Assembly: GCA_040902855.1 (NCBI GenBank)
Contig: JBBDWN010000130.1
Span: 1-16,672 of the forward strand
Origin: DATHWB01 sp040902855
GTDB lineage: Bacteria; Actinomycetota; Acidimicrobiia; Spongiisociales; ZC4RG35
Reading direction: 5' to 3'
DNA length: 16,672 bases
Shown here: piece after piece, positions 14,655 through 16,672 of the stretch
Layout: each line of letters starts with the position of its first letter
Position numbering within the stretch: position 1 is the first letter of the stretch
Position numbers and translations under genes: made by a program
The notes under the pieces: generated by a model
Told to the model about the DNA's origin: nothing
The model's input: the letters and a program-made list of their open reading frames with translations, nothing else
Database searches by the model: none

Positions 14655-14666
14655 GTTCGCTAAGAA

Positions 14667-15680
14667 TCAGTATGCGGCCAGGGTTTTGATGGCGTCGGCG
14701 ACGATGGCGGGCGAGGGGCGGTAGGCGTCTTCGAGTGGCGGACTGAACGGGACCGGCGTGTCGGCTCCGCCGATGCGGATGATCGGACCGTCCAGGAACT
14801 CGAAGGCCTCCTCTGCGATCAGGGCCGCCACTTCGGCGCCCAACCCCGTGTTGCGGTTGGCGGCGTGCAGGACGATCACCTTGCCGGTCGCCCTCGCCGC
14901 CTCGAGCACCGCCCCGGTGTCGAGCGGCTTCAGGGTGCGAAGGTCGAGGATCCGAACACTCACATCGGGCACCGTGTCCGCCGCCTGGGCCGCAACGTGG
15001 ACCATCGACCCATAGGTGATGATGGTGACGTCCTCACCCTCCCGAACCGTCGCTGCCTCACCGATCGCCACGACGTGTTCGCCCTCCGGGACATGACTGC
15101 GGATCGACCGGTACAGAGGCTTGGCTTCGAAGAAGATCACCGGGTTGTCGTCGCGGATCGCCGCAGTGAGGAGGCCTTTGGCGTCTGCGGGGGTGGACGG
15201 CGCGACGACCTTGAGCCCCGGGGTATGGACGAACCACGCCTCGGGATTCTGAGAATGGAACGGTCCGCTCCGGATTCCGCCGTCACTGGGAGCACGAATG
15301 ACCCACGGGATCTTGCCTCCCCAGCGGTAGTGCGCGGTGGAAGCGAATTGGACGATCGAGTCGAAGGCCGTGGAGATGAAATCGGCGAACTGCATCTCGA
15401 CGATCGGCCGCAGGCCCATGAGCGCCATGCCGTTCGCCATTCCTGTGAAACCGAGTTCGGCGATGGGGGTGTTGAGGACGCGATCGTCGCCGAATCGCTC
15501 GGCGAGGCCCTTGGTGACCTTGAAGGCGCCGCCAAAGCTGCCGCCGACGTCTTCGCCCAGCACCATCACGTCAGGGTTCCGCTCCATCTCCTGCGCGATC
15601 GCCTCGGCGATGGCTTCGAGATACGTGAGCATTCGCCCGTCGCTCTCCTCGACGTCGGTGAATCCGAAGTTCTCGCTCAC
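14667..15680 (-). CDS. 2-oxoacid dehydrogenase E1 component, beta subunit
   Basis: With the alpha subunit this 337-residue protein forms the heterotetrameric thiamine-diphosphate E1 that decarboxylates a 2-oxoacid (pyruvate, branched-chain 2-oxoacid or acetoin type) and passes the acyl group to lipoyl-E2. Visible motifs are VLGEDVGGSFGGAFKVTKGL (40-59), NTPIAELGFTG with the TPP-activating E75, MQFADF (96-101), RAPSDGGIRSGPFHSQ with catalytic-loop H142, and the C-terminal transketolase domain (VTIITYGSM to DTPVPFSPPLE). Its GTG start overlaps the alpha stop (GTGA, 15677-15680), so synthesis is coupled. The gene ends at a palindromic hairpin cluster; no E2 or E3 gene follows. GGIRSGPFHSQ fits the pyruvate/branched-chain group, but substrate is undecided. 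Confidence 0.93.
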   Translation of the reverse strand: MSENFGFTDVEESDGRMLTYLEAIAEAIAQEMERNPDVMVLGEDVGGSFGGAFKVTKGLAERFGDDRVLNTPIAELGFTGMANGMALMGLRPIVEMQFADFISTAFDSIVQFASTAHYRWGGKIPWVIRAPSDGGIRSGPFHSQNPEAWFVHTPGLKVVAPSTPADAKGLLTAAIRDDNPVIFFEAKPLYRSIRSHVPEGEHVVAIGEAATVREGEDVTIITYGSMVHVAAQAADTVPDVSVRILDLRTLKPLDTGAVLEAARATGKVIVLHAANRNTGLGAEVAALIAEEAFEFLDGPIIRIGGADTPVPFSPPLEDAYRPSPAIVADAIKTLAAY

Positions 15681-16642
15681 GCGTACACCCCGTCGTGAAG
15701 GGTGGAGGGATCCGGCAGCGGAGCGGCCTCGGCCGTAGCGATCGCCTCTTGGATCTTGCCGCGGGCGGTCTGATCGATGGCGTCGAGCTCCTCGTTGGTG
15801 ATGGCACCCTCGTCGAGCAGTCGGCTGCGCATGGCGGCGACAGGGTCGCGCCGTTTCCAGGCGGCGAGCATCTCCTCGGGCACATACTCGGCGCCGTCAT
15901 GGATGGCATGCCCGAGCATGCGCATCGTGTCCGCCTCGATGACCGTGGGCCCGCCGCCTTCCCGGGCTCGGTCGATTCCGACCGAAACAGCCGCGTACAT
16001 CGCGTCGAAGTCGTTGCCGTCGACTTTGGCCGAGGCGATGTCGTAGGCGGCCGCCTTCTCGGCGAACCGGGCCGAGCGCATCTGCTGTTCGAGCGGGGTC
16101 GAATAGGCGTACTTGTTGTCTTCGACGATGAGGACGAACGGCGCTCGATACAACGAGGCCATGTTCAGGGTCTCGTGCGTCCCGCCCGACGTGAACCCGC
16201 CGTCGCCGACCGTTGTGAGCGCGACGCGGCGTTCGTGTCGTAGCTTGAACGCCATCGCCACCCCGAGGGTGGTGGGCAGGGCCTGCGGGATGTGGCTGAT
16301 GAATCCGATGATCCCGAGGTCGAGGTCGCCGATTCCGTGCAGGTTGGCGTCTCGTCCCCTGGTTGGCCCGGTTGCCCGCCCCAACAGGTTGCCGAATATC
16401 CGTTCGGGGGTCATGCCGCGTACCAGGTAGGTGCCGAGGTCCCGGTGCATCGGTGCGACCACGTCGTCTGGTCCGAGCGCCATGCCTGCGGCAACCGAGA
16501 TCGCCTCGTGACCTCGCTGGCTGAACGCCCCGCCCAGCCCGCGACCCTGCTTCCACATCGCGACCATGGCGTCGTCGAAGGTGCGGGTGAGGGACATCCA
16601 CGCATACGCCTCGATCCGGCGCTCAGTAGTCATCGGCTCCAT
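15677..16642 (-). CDS. 2-oxoacid dehydrogenase E1 component, alpha subunit
   Basis: This 321-residue cytoplasmic subunit holds the thiamine-diphosphate site: the GDG motif (146-148) opens the TPP/Mg block and closes near VEDNKYAYS (N176). Other family signatures are SQRGHEAISV (41-50), MHRDLGTYLVRG (65-76), NLHG (100-103), and the loop MRMLGHAIHDG containing H245, equivalent to the regulated loop GHSxSD of animal enzymes; Ala replaces the phosphorylated Ser, as expected in bacteria. Length is near the bacterial norm for this group. ATG 16642 follows a TACGAT box by six bases; a second ATG three codons later is possible. It is first of a two-gene operon with the beta subunit. Confidence 0.93.
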   Translation of the reverse strand: MEPMTTERRIEAYAWMSLTRTFDDAMVAMWKQGRGLGGAFSQRGHEAISVAAGMALGPDDVVAPMHRDLGTYLVRGMTPERIFGNLLGRATGPTRGRDANLHGIGDLDLGIIGFISHIPQALPTTLGVAMAFKLRHERRVALTTVGDGGFTSGGTHETLNMASLYRAPFVLIVEDNKYAYSTPLEQQMRSARFAEKAAAYDIASAKVDGNDFDAMYAAVSVGIDRAREGGGPTVIEADTMRMLGHAIHDGAEYVPEEMLAAWKRRDPVAAMRSRLLDEGAITNEELDAIDQTARGKIQEAIATAEAAPLPDPSTLHDGVYA

Positions 16643-16648
16643 CTACCG

Positions 16649-16654
16649 ATCGTA
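16649..16654 (-). promoter_or_regulatory. -10-like box of a leaderless promoter (E1-alpha/E1-beta operon)
   Basis: On the minus strand TACGAT ends 6 bases before the ATG at 16642, with no Shine-Dalgarno sequence. The -35 region would fall at or beyond the window edge. Confidence 0.55.
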
Positions 16655-16672
16655 TCGCGTCGGCGAACCCAG

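Larger units (their letters stand above)
14558..14666. repeat. nested palindromic element between E1-beta and CoxL-type genes
   Basis: Outer arms TTCTTAGCGAA (14558-14568) and TTCGCTAAGAA (14656-14666) are perfect 11-bp inverted repeats enclosing two further hairpins. CGCTTCAT recurs at 14573-14580 and 14634-14641, and GAATGAC at 14566-14572 and 14581-14587. The right end abuts the E1-beta stop codon, the left end lies just upstream of the CoxL-type promoter. The terminal TTAGCG...CGCTAA resembles the element at 5502-5590. It may combine a terminator with a small palindromic repeat. Confidence 0.65.

Noticed and set aside
1..16672. tRNA, rRNA, CRISPR array, transposase, integrase, toxin-antitoxin or defence genes
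   Set aside because: Reading both strands gave no cloverleaf, rRNA segment, regular repeat-spacer array or protein motif supporting any of these.

Overview
The window looks like a chromosomal segment of a high-GC actinobacterium. Codon third positions are strongly G/C. Several genes begin with GTG. Most transcription units show a -10-like box (TANNNT or xANNNT) only 5-7 bases before the start codon and no Shine-Dalgarno sequence, which is the layout of leaderless actinobacterial genes. A member of the Acidimicrobiia is my best guess from protein style (Thr-rich linkers, CUT1 ATPase, form II CoxL-like enzyme), but no rRNA or other phylogenetic marker is present. I see no tRNA, rRNA, CRISPR array, transposase, integrase or phage gene. 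The region reads as ordinary housekeeping and catabolic sequence.

Layout. 1-2111 (-): glycogen debranching enzyme GlgX, divergent from 2178-3266 (+), a MalK/UgpC-type ABC ATPase without permease neighbours. 3291-4765 (-): a secreted coiled-coil protein with a C-terminal lytic transglycosylase-like domain, followed by a small hypothetical gene. 4873-5514 (+): MsrA, convergent with 5578-6978 (-), a lipoprotein S41 protease; the two genes share a perfect 21-bp inverted repeat that contains both stop codons. 7040-9237 (+): an amidohydrolase and a class I/II aminotransferase overlapping by ATGA. 9352-9751 (+): a PaaI-type thioesterase broken by a frameshift. 9755-16642 (-): DoxX-like membrane protein, PQ-loop membrane protein, DauA-like FAD dehydrogenase, CoxL/xanthine-dehydrogenase-type molybdenum hydroxylase large subunit, and a translationally coupled E1-beta/E1-alpha pair of a 2-oxoacid dehydrogenase.

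How the genes work together. Only two pairs are clearly co-expressed: amidohydrolase with aminotransferase, and E1-alpha with E1-beta. Most other genes carry their own short promoter even when they lie head to tail, so the right half is a series of small transcription units rather than one operon. Several complexes are incomplete here: the ATPase has no permease, CoxL has no CoxM/CoxS, and E1 has no E2/E3.

The points most worth a second look are the uniform leaderless-promoter signature; two palindromic gene-end elements (5502-5590 and 14558-14666) with similar termini; the thioesterase frameshift explained by loss of one 5-bp tandem unit; the ATPase whose H-loop histidine is Asn; and a coding-like stretch between the CoxL-type gene and the DauA-like gene. 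I did not find convincing evidence of a wholly new multi-gene system.
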